64,000 bases of DNA. Source: Enterococcus sp. RIT-PI-f. GTDB lineage: Bacteria; Bacillota; Bacilli; Lactobacillales; Enterococcaceae. Position numbers and translations under genes: made by a program. Below are positions 51,209 to 59,693 of this stretch, one piece after another. A model generated the notes under the pieces. It was not told where the DNA came from, searched no databases, and saw nothing but the letters and a program-made list of their open reading frames with translations. The DNA is taken from the NCBI RefSeq assembly GCF_001297065.1, contig NZ_LHOX01000018.1, positions 248,001 to 312,000 on the forward strand, given 5' to 3'. Position 1 is the stretch's first letter. The number at the start of each line of letters is the position of its first letter.

Positions 51209-51973
51209 ATGAGAAATATGATCGATGTCAAACACTTGACCAAAACATATGGCACCCGCTTCAACCAAACCAAAGTATTGGATAACCTGTCTTTTGTCGT
51301 GGACAAAGGGGAGTTTGTCGGTATTATGGGACCTAGTGGTGCGGGGAAAACGACATTGATGAATTTATTGTCCTCCATTTTGCGTCCGAGTCTTGGGTCC
51401 ATCTATATCAATGGGAAAGATATCACCCGCATGTCTGAAAACCGCTTGAGCGATTTTAGAAGAAAAGAAATTGGCTTTATTTTTCAGGATTTTAATTTAT
51501 TGGATACATTGACCGCCAAAGACAATATTTTGCTGCCATTGGCCATTGATCGGTTGTCGATCGCAGAAACCGATCAACGCATTTCTCAGATTGCCTCACT
51601 GCTGGGCATTGAACATCTCTTAGACCGCTATCCGGAAGAATTGTCTGTGGGTCAAAAGCAGCGTATCGCTGCGGCACGCGCGATCGTGAGTCAACCGGTG
51701 GTCTTGTTTGCCGATGAGCCTACGGGGGCATTGGACTCGAAAGCAGCCACTGAATTGCTGCGTTATTTGGACCAAATCAACCAACAGGAAAAGACCACGA
51801 TCCTGATGGTCACCCATGATCCCTTCACTGCGAGTTATTGTAATCGGATTTTGTTCATCAGAGATGGCGTGTTTTTTGCAGAAGTGACAAAGAAAGGGTC
51901 ACGGCAAGATTTTTTTGAGAAGATCATCGACATGCAGGCAACGATCGGAGGGGGACCTCGACATGTTGTTTAA
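51209..51973 (+). CDS. ABC transporter ATP-binding protein, BceA type
   Basis: A 254-residue ATPase: Walker A GPSGAGKTT, Q-loop FIFQDFNLLDTLT, signature LSVGQKQRIAAARA (Val in place of Gly), Walker B LFADEPTGALD. The FQDFNLLDTL region is typical of peptide-antibiotic ABC modules such as BceAB/VraDE. AAAGGAGG ribosome site. No two-component genes lie beside it. Confidence 0.9.
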   Translation: MRNMIDVKHLTKTYGTRFNQTKVLDNLSFVVDKGEFVGIMGPSGAGKTTLMNLLSSILRPSLGSIYINGKDITRMSENRLSDFRRKEIGFIFQDFNLLDTLTAKDNILLPLAIDRLSIAETDQRISQIASLLGIEHLLDRYPEELSVGQKQRIAAARAIVSQPVVLFADEPTGALDSKAATELLRYLDQINQQEKTTILMVTHDPFTASYCNRILFIRDGVFFAEVTKKGSRQDFFEKIIDMQATIGGGPRHVV

Positions 51974-54008
51974 AATCGGTTGGCGCAGTTTTTTAAGGCA
52001 AAGTCGTAATTATGGTGTTTATTTCATCTGTATGATGACAGCTGTGATGATTTTTTATTCTTTTAGCGCCATGATGAATGATCGCTTACTGACGCAGCGG
52101 GTACAACAAGATATTCGCATCGAGGGCGTATTGGGTTTTGGCAGTAGTATTGTGGCCTTTGTGGTGTTGTTTTTTATGCTGAGTGCCAATCATTTCTTTC
52201 TGAGTCAAAGACAAAAGGAAATCAGTATTTATCAGTTGCTCGGGTTGCGGCGAGGGCGGCTGGCCTGGTTGCTGCTGCGGGAAACTTTTTTGCTGAATTT
52301 TTTCTCATTGGTCATTGGTATTTTTATGGGAATCATTTTTTCAAAATTTTTCTCGATGATTTTGATTCGGGCAATGGGATTGACATTGACCAGTCATTTC
52401 TTCAATTCTTCCCGCTCGATCGTCACAACGATTGTCGTTTTCTTCGCTGCGCTGCTGATCTTGAGCTTGCAAGTGCTGCTGTTTGTGTGGCGCACACCAA
52501 TGAGTGAAACCTTAAAAACGGATTATTCCTTGCCCATCAAAAAAATGAAGATGACCCCTTTTCGCATCTTGATGGGGATCTTAGGGTTGATTCTGCTGGG
52601 TGTTGGTTATTATTTGTCTTTATTTTTGAAGGAGACATGGCAATCTTATATTACCTATACACAAGATTTTTCGGCGATTATTTGGGTGCCATTATTGATT
52701 TTGTTTTGTTGTATCACGGCTACTTATATCTTTTTTGATTGTACCCTGCCGGCTTTATTGCATTGGCTGAGTCAGCCCCAAAAACGCAATATCAAAGGTG
52801 CCAAATTGATTGCTTACAACAATGTACGGGCGTATTTGCAACGGACATGGAAGAGTTTTGCTTTTTTGACTGTCCTCACAGCTATTGCGATCTCGTTGAT
52901 TGGCGGCACGATGGGGATGATCTCTTTGAATTATCAAGCGACCAGCCGCTTGTATCCAGTCTCCTATCAAGTGGCCGAATCGCAAGCCCAACAGTTGCGG
53001 GATACGTTGAAAGACAACCAAGTCGCATTGGCGGCTGATCAAACGGTCACTTTTAAGATGACCAATATGGCTGTCTATACGAGATACTTAGGAGAGACCA
53101 CTGACAATAATCAGGAAGAAGTGATGGTCAATCTGCTGTCTCTTAGCCAATACAATCAATTGCGAAAACTTTTGAAAGAATCGCCAGAAGTTAAGATCAA
53201 TGGGCAAGAGGCTGCTTTGTTTGACAGTGAATATGATATAACTCAGGCCTTTAGGTCGTATCGGGATCAGGTGTTGGTGGCTGGCACAGCAAACTTCACA
53301 TTGGTACAGACGGAGCTTGATTACTTAGGTGATGACTCCTTGCGTTATGCCTTGGCGAATGTGCTGGTCGTGAGCGATGCTGCCTTTGAACACCTCGACG
53401 GGTATCAGTATGCGGTGACGTATCTTCAGGTTCAAGGGAGGTTGTCAGAAGCCGCACATCAGACAATCAGTGATGCTGGTAAAACAGAATGGGTCGAACC
53501 GATCACCTATCGGTTGGTCAAGAAGAAGAATGGCGCTCAGGCGGTATTTACCACTGCAGAAAAGGAGCATACAGATCAAGTGACCGTCTATCGTTTGAAT
53601 CGTGCTGATCGGTTTACAACGATGCGCAGCGTGCGACGGCAAGGCGGTATCATTCTATTTGTCTCTTTATTTGTTGGCGTGATCGTCTTGATCACCACGT
53701 CTAGCAGCTTGATCGTCCGTCAATTCTCGAACACTGAAAGAGAAAAACGCAATTATCAACTGCTGACAAAATTAGGCTACAGTCGGCAGGAGATTCGAAA
53801 GTTGATTTATTGGCAAAATATTTGGGTTTTTATGCCTGGTACTTTGTTGGCGATCCTTCATGCGGTATTTGCGATCAATACATTAACGCAAATTATTGAT
53901 AGTCGTGGATATTGGGTGGCCTACTTATTTGCTGGCGCAGCGGCTGTGGTCTATTTACTGGCCTATTTGATCACTGTCAAGCTGAGTTTGCGGATCATTG
54001 AACGTTGA
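51963..54008 (+). CDS. BceB-type FtsX-domain ABC permease
   Basis: A 681-residue permease with ten predicted helices: one plus three, then four to five around residue 200-330, a large extracellular domain (about 330-560) and three C-terminal helices. Such permeases confer resistance to or sense peptide antibiotics. GGAGGGGG lies before ATG 51963, overlapping the ATPase gene by 11 bases. Confidence 0.88.
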   Translation: MLFKIGWRSFLRQSRNYGVYFICMMTAVMIFYSFSAMMNDRLLTQRVQQDIRIEGVLGFGSSIVAFVVLFFMLSANHFFLSQRQKEISIYQLLGLRRGRLAWLLLRETFLLNFFSLVIGIFMGIIFSKFFSMILIRAMGLTLTSHFFNSSRSIVTTIVVFFAALLILSLQVLLFVWRTPMSETLKTDYSLPIKKMKMTPFRILMGILGLILLGVGYYLSLFLKETWQSYITYTQDFSAIIWVPLLILFCCITATYIFFDCTLPALLHWLSQPQKRNIKGAKLIAYNNVRAYLQRTWKSFAFLTVLTAIAISLIGGTMGMISLNYQATSRLYPVSYQVAESQAQQLRDTLKDNQVALAADQTVTFKMTNMAVYTRYLGETTDNNQEEVMVNLLSLSQYNQLRKLLKESPEVKINGQEAALFDSEYDITQAFRSYRDQVLVAGTANFTLVQTELDYLGDDSLRYALANVLVVSDAAFEHLDGYQYAVTYLQVQGRLSEAAHQTISDAGKTEWVEPITYRLVKKKNGAQAVFTTAEKEHTDQVTVYRLNRADRFTTMRSVRRQGGIILFVSLFVGVIVLITTSSSLIVRQFSNTEREKRNYQLLTKLGYSRQEIRKLIYWQNIWVFMPGTLLAILHAVFAINTLTQIIDSRGYWVAYLFAGAAAVVYLLAYLITVKLSLRIIER

Positions 54009-54037
54009 AAAAGAGCGAGATTTTCCGCTCTTTTTTG
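54009..54037 (+). terminator. terminator of the BceAB-type operon
   Basis: AAAAGAGCG / CGCTCTTTT, nine pairs, followed by T. Confidence 0.8.
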
Positions 54038-54109
54038 TTTTATTTGCACGTCTTACATAAGACAATGGTATAATCATAGAGAACGAAACAAAGGAGGAAA
54101 AGCATAAAC

Positions 54110-55192
54110 ATGGAGAAAAAAGAAGAGCAGCTTTTGATCGATTTGACCAGTGCCCGAGGCGTGCCTGGTAATGAAGAGGAGGTACGGGAAGTCTTTAAGG
54201 CGTATGCCAAAGACTTTGCTGAAGATATCTTTTTTGATGGGTTAGGCAGTGTCATTGCCAAACACGTTGGGGACGGCGGCGGACCTAAAATTTTTATTTC
54301 GGGCCATATGGACGAAGTTGGATTTATGGTGACCAAAATCAGCGAAAAGGGGTTTATTGAGTTCCAAACGCTAGGCGGCTGGTGGGGTCAGGTAATGTTG
54401 GCCCAACAAGTGGAAATCAAAACACAAGCTGGTCAGTTGATCCATGGTGTGATTGGCTCGAAACCACCTCATGTATTGAGTCCGGAAACGCGGAATAAAC
54501 CATATGATGTCAAAGACATGTTTATTGATATTGGTGCCAGCAGCGACAAAGAAGCCAAGGCATGGGGCGTCCGTCCGGGAGATATGATCACGCCATATAT
54601 TGAATACAAGCGAATGAATGATAGTAAATTCTTATTGGCGAAAGCTTGGGATAATCGGATCGGGACAGCAGTTTCGTTGCGGGTATTGGAAACATTGGCT
54701 GCCGAAGGCCATCCCAATTGTCTTTTTGCCGGTAGTGATGTCATGGAAGAAGTCGGTTTGCGTGGGGCACGTACCAGTACCCATTTGGTCAATCCAGATA
54801 TTGCGATCGCGTTGGATACAGGTACAGCTGGTGATACGCCTGGTATGACATCGAAAGAGGCCGATTCTGTTTTAGGTAAAGGACCGCAAGTCTTGATTTT
54901 TGATGCATCCATGATCCCCCACAAAAAACTATTGAATTTCGTGATTTCTGTAGCGGAGGAAATGGAGATTCCTTTCCAATATACGGTGATCACAGGTGGT
55001 GGGACAGATGCAGGTCAAATGCATTTGACGCGTGATGGTGTTCCTTCGATCGCAATCACGGTACCTGTGCGTTATTTGCATTCTCATACATCGATCATTC
55101 ATGAAGATGATTACTTGAATACAGTTAAATTAGTCACTGAAGTTGTGCGCCGATTGGATGATAAAACCGTCAAAGCACTGCGCAGTTATTAA
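54110..55192 (+). CDS. M42 family metallopeptidase (glutamyl aminopeptidase type)
   Basis: A 360-residue co-catalytic zinc aminopeptidase: ISGHMDEVGFM, KAWDNRIGTAVSL, DVMEEVGLRGA, ALDTG and HSHTSIIH provide metal ligands and catalytic Glu. It belongs with PepA/FrvX-type peptidases and probably forms dodecamers that trim peptides in the cytosol. AAAGGAGG ribosome site. Confidence 0.92.
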   Translation: MEKKEEQLLIDLTSARGVPGNEEEVREVFKAYAKDFAEDIFFDGLGSVIAKHVGDGGGPKIFISGHMDEVGFMVTKISEKGFIEFQTLGGWWGQVMLAQQVEIKTQAGQLIHGVIGSKPPHVLSPETRNKPYDVKDMFIDIGASSDKEAKAWGVRPGDMITPYIEYKRMNDSKFLLAKAWDNRIGTAVSLRVLETLAAEGHPNCLFAGSDVMEEVGLRGARTSTHLVNPDIAIALDTGTAGDTPGMTSKEADSVLGKGPQVLIFDASMIPHKKLLNFVISVAEEMEIPFQYTVITGGGTDAGQMHLTRDGVPSIAITVPVRYLHSHTSIIHEDDYLNTVKLVTEVVRRLDDKTVKALRSY

Positions 55193-55201
55193 GGGGCAGC
55201 T

Positions 55202-55987
55202 ATGAGAGAAAACGATGTGATTCGTCAAACCGCTAAAAATGCCTTGCGGGGTTTTTGGGGGACGATGGTTTTAAGTATTTTAGCGAGTATCGCGATCCAA
55301 TCTGTTCTTAACAGTATTATTGGAACACTTGGTCTTCGCGGGAGTGGCAACAGTAATCAAACGTTGATTGATTTTATACTAGAAAATGTTGTCTTTTTTG
55401 CACTTACGATAGGATTAAGCATCATGGCGCTGCTTTTGGTTCGCGGTGTCGGTGTCAATGTGTCAAATATCTTTTTGGTTTTTGACAAGCGACTTTATCC
55501 AGCTTATTTCGGGTTAAATCTTTTGAATGTATTTGTGAACTATCTGCTGGGATTATTGATTTTCTTGCCGCAATTTGTGATGACCGGCTTCAATCAATAT
55601 CTGGAATTGGTCCTGTCTTTCAATCATGGTTTTTCAACAGACCGTTCATTACTCAACCAATCGATTGCTTTTATGGTCAGTTTAGTCATTTCAGTGCTGT
55701 TGTTCTTGTTCTTTTCGCAAGTCATCAGTGGAATATTTCAAATTGCGATCTATCTCCAGTATGATTACCCTGATTTGCGCCTGATGCAGTCTTTGAAACA
55801 GGCTTGGCGGATGCTCAGACCTGTATTGTGGCAATATATTTGGCTGCAGCTTTCATTGATTGGCTGGTTTATATTGGGGCTGCTGGCTTTAGTGATCGGT
55901 ATTCTGTGGGCAAATGCCTATGCCTATGGCGTGAACGCTGCATTTTATGAAGCGCTGAAAGAAGATCAAGCCATGACGATTGCCTAA
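55202..55987 (+). CDS. polytopic membrane protein, DUF975-like
   Basis: A 261-residue membrane protein with six hydrophobic helices. The start REN... ROTAKNALRGFWG pattern and the end AYAYGVNAAFYEAL resemble DUF975/GDPD-membrane-domain proteins. It follows the peptidase gene by nine bases. Function unknown. Confidence 0.65.
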   Translation: MRENDVIRQTAKNALRGFWGTMVLSILASIAIQSVLNSIIGTLGLRGSGNSNQTLIDFILENVVFFALTIGLSIMALLLVRGVGVNVSNIFLVFDKRLYPAYFGLNLLNVFVNYLLGLLIFLPQFVMTGFNQYLELVLSFNHGFSTDRSLLNQSIAFMVSLVISVLLFLFFSQVISGIFQIAIYLQYDYPDLRLMQSLKQAWRMLRPVLWQYIWLQLSLIGWFILGLLALVIGILWANAYAYGVNAAFYEALKEDQAMTIA

Positions 55988-55994
55988 TCAAAGG

Positions 55995-56029
55995 ACAACG
56001 CTTATCGATTTGCTGATAAGCGTTGTTTT
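55995..56029 (+). terminator. terminator
   Basis: ACAACGCTTATC / GATAAGCGTTGT, 12 perfect pairs, then four T. Confidence 0.8.
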
Positions 56030-56115
56030 CTTTCTTTGTTCAAATAATCAGTTTATGATAGCATAGTGTCATGAAGCGTCAAGAAACACAGAGAAGTCAT
56101 GAAGGAGGAAGCAAC

Positions 56116-56853
56116 ATGAAATTGACTGTACTTGGCTGTTTAGGTGCCTATCCGTACAAAGGAGAAGGGACGACAGGTTATTTATTGGAAGCTGACGGCT
56201 TTCATCTGTTAGTAGATGCAGGCAGCACAACATTGGTCCAATTGGAGAAAATTCTAGATCCGCTTGATTTAGATGCGGTTATATTGAGCCATTACCACCA
56301 TGATCATATCGCCGATCTGGGCGTCTTGCAGTATTACTGGCAACTTTTTCCCCAATCTGATGAACGGGCAGTCCTGCCGATCTATGGACATGGCGAAGAT
56401 GCCGTACATTTTGATGCGTTAACATTGCCAGGTGTGACGAAAGGCTATGATTATCTTCAGTCGGAACAATTAGATTTAGGTCCTTTTTCCATCACTTTTA
56501 TGAAAACGATCCATCCAGTCATCTGTTATGCGATGCGTATTGTTGAGAAAAGAACCGGCAAAGTATTGGTTTTTACTGGGGATTCTGGGTATTTAGCCTC
56601 TTTTGTTGATTTTGCACAAGAAGCGGATCTATTTTTGGCAGATACCTATCTCTTTGCTGGCAATGAACGGCACAAGGCCCATTTCACTTCAACCGAAGCG
56701 GGGGAAATCGCCCATGCTGCTCAGGTTAAAAAGCTGGTATTGACGCATCTGCCTCAACATGGCAACTTAGAACAATTGAAAGAAGAAGCAGCTTTAGCAG
56801 CAGACGGCATTCCAGTAGAATTGGCGGCTGTTCAAAAAAGTTTCGATATTTAA
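56116..56853 (+). CDS. MBL-fold metallo-hydrolase
   Basis: A 245-residue metallo-beta-lactamase-fold protein with the metal motif SHYHHDHIADLG near residue 60, FTGDSGY and a C-terminal LTHLPQHG. This RNase Z-like subgroup acts on phosphodiesters or small molecules. ATG at 56116 with GAAGGAGG. Followed by lplA. Confidence 0.88.
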   Translation: MKLTVLGCLGAYPYKGEGTTGYLLEADGFHLLVDAGSTTLVQLEKILDPLDLDAVILSHYHHDHIADLGVLQYYWQLFPQSDERAVLPIYGHGEDAVHFDALTLPGVTKGYDYLQSEQLDLGPFSITFMKTIHPVICYAMRIVEKRTGKVLVFTGDSGYLASFVDFAQEADLFLADTYLFAGNERHKAHFTSTEAGEIAHAAQVKKLVLTHLPQHGNLEQLKEEAALAADGIPVELAAVQKSFDI

Positions 56854-56872
56854 ATAGAGAGGAAGTTTGACT

Positions 56873-57877
56873 ATGCTTTTTGTACCAAATGATTTGCATG
56901 ATCCCCGGATCAACTTAGCGATAGAGATATTTTTGCTGCAAGAAAAGAAGATCGATGAACCTATTTTGTTATTCTATATCAACGAACCATCGATCATTAT
57001 TGGCCGTAACCAGAACACGATTGAAGAAATCAATCAAGACTACGTTGATGCACACCATATCCATGTCGTACGCCGATTTAGTGGAGGCGGGGCGGTATAC
57101 CATGATTACGGCAATCTAAATTTCAGTTTTATCATGCCAGATGACGGCAACTCATTTAGAGATTTCGAAAAATTGACCAAACCGATCGTTCAAGCGCTAC
57201 ATGAGATGGGCGTAGAAGGCGCCCAATTAAAAGGACGCAATGATTTGGTGATCAATGACCAGAAGTTTTCCGGAAATGCGATGTATGCGACAAATGGTCG
57301 TATGTTTGCCCATGGAACGATCATGTTCGATAGTGACATCAATGAAGTTGTCAATGCACTGAAAGTGCGCAAAGATAAAATCGAATCGAAGGGGATCAAA
57401 TCGATCCGATCTCGTGTCACGAATATCAAACCATTTCTGCCAGCTGAGAAGCAGGAAATGACGACAGAAGACTTTCGAGATGAGATTTTGTTGAAGATTT
57501 TTGGTGTATCATCCATCAGCGATGTTGATACGATCACCTTGACAGATCAAGACTGGGTCAAAATCAATGAGATCTCTGACCAATATTACCGCAATTGGGA
57601 TTGGAATTATGGGAAATCGCCTGCGTTCGATATTGAACGTCGCCATCGTTTTCCGATTGGTTCTATCGAGATCCGGTTGAATGTGCAAGAAGGACGGATT
57701 TCCGATGCGAAGATTTTTGGTGATTTCTTCGGATTAGGGGATATCCAGGATGTGGAACATATTTTGGTGGGTACCCGTTATGCCAAAGATGATCTGCAAG
57801 CGAAAATTGACACCATCGATGTCAAAAAATACTTTGGAAATATCACGCCAGAGGATTTATTGGGCTTGATTTATTAA
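56873..57877 (+). CDS. lplA: lipoate-protein ligase A
   Basis: A 334-residue ligase: RRFSGGGAVYHDYGNLNFSF, the catalytic Lys region NDLVINDQKFSGNAMY, and a C-terminal accessory domain. It attaches free lipoate to E2 and GcvH proteins. ATG at 56873 has GAGAGGAAG upstream; the TTG at 56867 fits less well. Confidence 0.93.
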   Translation: MLFVPNDLHDPRINLAIEIFLLQEKKIDEPILLFYINEPSIIIGRNQNTIEEINQDYVDAHHIHVVRRFSGGGAVYHDYGNLNFSFIMPDDGNSFRDFEKLTKPIVQALHEMGVEGAQLKGRNDLVINDQKFSGNAMYATNGRMFAHGTIMFDSDINEVVNALKVRKDKIESKGIKSIRSRVTNIKPFLPAEKQEMTTEDFRDEILLKIFGVSSISDVDTITLTDQDWVKINEISDQYYRNWDWNYGKSPAFDIERRHRFPIGSIEIRLNVQEGRISDAKIFGDFFGLGDIQDVEHILVGTRYAKDDLQAKIDTIDVKKYFGNITPEDLLGLIY

Positions 57878-57895
57878 GACAGATGCACTACAAAA

Positions 57896-57945
57896 AAACA
57901 GCAGCGGCTCATCCATGATGAAGATGAGCCGCTGCTGTTTTTTGT
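57896..57945. terminator. bidirectional terminator lplA / proS
   Basis: AAACAGCAGCGGCTCATC / GATGAGCCGCTGCTGTTT, 18 perfect pairs with T runs on both strands. Confidence 0.9.
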
Positions 57946-57946
57946 A

Positions 57947-59380
57947 TTAATAAGCGCGAGCAATCCAAACTGTATGTTTTGCTGGTTTGCCGCTGACGAT
58001 ATCGACAGTTTTTTCAACTGGGACATCAAAAGGCATATTCCGGGTAGTGAACCCTGTTTCTTCTTTGATTTTTGCCTCAGTTTCTTCTGAGCCATCCCAG
58101 CCGATCAAGACAAATCCAGTGACTTTGTCTTCTTTTTGGCACGTCTCGATATGGGCTTTAAGCGCATCTAACGTGTCGATGTCCAAATATTCATTTTCAC
58201 GGTTGCGGGCGTTGGCAGCAGCCAATAGACGTGGTGTCATTGCTTCTAGTGCTTCGTCGACAAAAGCAGACAGGTCAGTGAGTGCGACCGCTTGCTTGTC
58301 AGCTAAATCACGGATTTTCACCATAACTTGTCCATTTTCAAGATCCCTTGGTCCGCATTCGATACGCAGACAAGCGCCTTTCAATTCCCATTCGTTGAAT
58401 TTGAATCCCGGCGAATTGTCAGAGTCATCTAACCGGACACGCAGGCCTTTTGCTTTGAAGGAAGTCTGCAACTCGGTTAATTTGTCTAAAATAGCTGGAT
58501 TTTTCTTCCATGGACCTACAGGCATCAAGACTACTTGCGTTGGCGCGATCGTTGGTGGGAAGATTAGACCATTTTCATCACCGTGGGTCATGATCAATGC
58601 CCCGAGCAGACGTGTAGAGACCCCCCATGAGGTAGTATGGGCATGAACGTGTTTGTTTTCTTTTGATAAATAAGTGATATCGAAAGCTTCCGCAAATTTT
58701 GTCCCCATGTAATGACTCGTCCCTGCTTGGACTGCTTTTCCATCTTTCATCATGGCTTCGATAGAGTAGGTATCGACAGCACCTGCAAATCGTTCGGAAG
58801 GGGTTTTTTGACCTTTATATACAGGGATCGCCAAAAATTCCTCGCATAAGCGGGCATATTCGTCTAATACGCGCATCGTCCGTTGGCGGGCATCTTCTTC
58901 CCCCTCGTGGGCAGTGTGTCCTTCTTGCCATAAAAACTCAGAGGTTCTCAAGAATGGCAAAGTTTTCTTTTCCCAACGGAAGACATTGGCCCATTGGTTG
59001 ATTTCATAAGGCAGGTCGCGATAAGAGTTGATCCAATCTGAAAAGGCTGAACCAATCATGGTTTCAGAAGTTGGACGCAGAGCAAGCGGTTCTTCTAATT
59101 TTTCATTGCCAACCTCAGTGACCCAAGGCAATTCAGGGGCGAAACCTTCGATGTGATCTGCTTCTTTCATAAAGAAGCTTTGTGGGATCAGCATTGGGAA
59201 GTAGGCATTGCGAATGCCTTCAGCTTTCAAGAAACGGTTGAATTCTTCTTGGATATGTTCCCATAATTCAAAGCCATCCGGGCGAAAAATGATCGAGCCT
59301 TTCACAGGAGAATAGGCCATCAGTTCAGCTTTTTGGATCGTTTGGATATACCATTCTGTAAAGTCATTTTTTTGTGTCAT
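57947..59380 (-). CDS. proS: prolyl-tRNA synthetase, archaeal/eukaryotic type
   Basis: A 477-residue class II synthetase: motif 2 region LRPTSETMIGSAFSDWI, WANVFRWEKKTLPFLR, and motif 3 region PPTIAPTQVV. The short form without an inserted editing domain and with an extra C-terminal zinc-like/tyrosine-ending domain (ends WIARAY) is the archaeal-type ProRS. Many enterococci also have a bacterial-type ProRS elsewhere. A proline T-box leader lies upstream. Confidence 0.93.
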   Translation of the reverse strand: MTQKNDFTEWYIQTIQKAELMAYSPVKGSIIFRPDGFELWEHIQEEFNRFLKAEGIRNAYFPMLIPQSFFMKEADHIEGFAPELPWVTEVGNEKLEEPLALRPTSETMIGSAFSDWINSYRDLPYEINQWANVFRWEKKTLPFLRTSEFLWQEGHTAHEGEEDARQRTMRVLDEYARLCEEFLAIPVYKGQKTPSERFAGAVDTYSIEAMMKDGKAVQAGTSHYMGTKFAEAFDITYLSKENKHVHAHTTSWGVSTRLLGALIMTHGDENGLIFPPTIAPTQVVLMPVGPWKKNPAILDKLTELQTSFKAKGLRVRLDDSDNSPGFKFNEWELKGACLRIECGPRDLENGQVMVKIRDLADKQAVALTDLSAFVDEALEAMTPRLLAAANARNRENEYLDIDTLDALKAHIETCQKEDKVTGFVLIGWDGSEETEAKIKEETGFTTRNMPFDVPVEKTVDIVSGKPAKHTVWIARAY

Positions 59381-59400
59381 TCATATTCCTCCTTAAAAAT

Positions 59401-59620
59401 AAAAAAAGCATCCCGTCCTATAAAAGGACGAAATGCTTGGATTTCGCGGTACCACCTTTGTTGACTATTGCTAGTCCAACTCGCTAAAGGATAAGGCCTT
59501 TCCACCGACCGTTTTGCGGTCATTCACATCGGTAGGTTCGTTTTATCAGCGGGTGTCGAAATTTCAGCTTGCTTCGACTCTCTGTAACCATCATAAATCT
59601 ACTTGTCCTATGTGTTCTAT
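59401..59620 (-). promoter_or_regulatory. T-box riboswitch (proline specifier) of proS
   Basis: The minus strand carries the T-box core AAGGTGGTACCGCG (59458-59445) and a terminator AAGCATTTCGTCC / GGACGGGATGCTT followed by seven T. In stem I the specifier region reads GAA-CCT-A; CCT (59536-59534) is a proline codon, in agreement with the gene it controls. Confidence 0.9.
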
Positions 59621-59693
59621 CTATTCTATATGCTATATGCTTCAATCGGAAAATGCAAGCTTTTTTTGCGACAGAGGCACCCGTCAATAAGAC

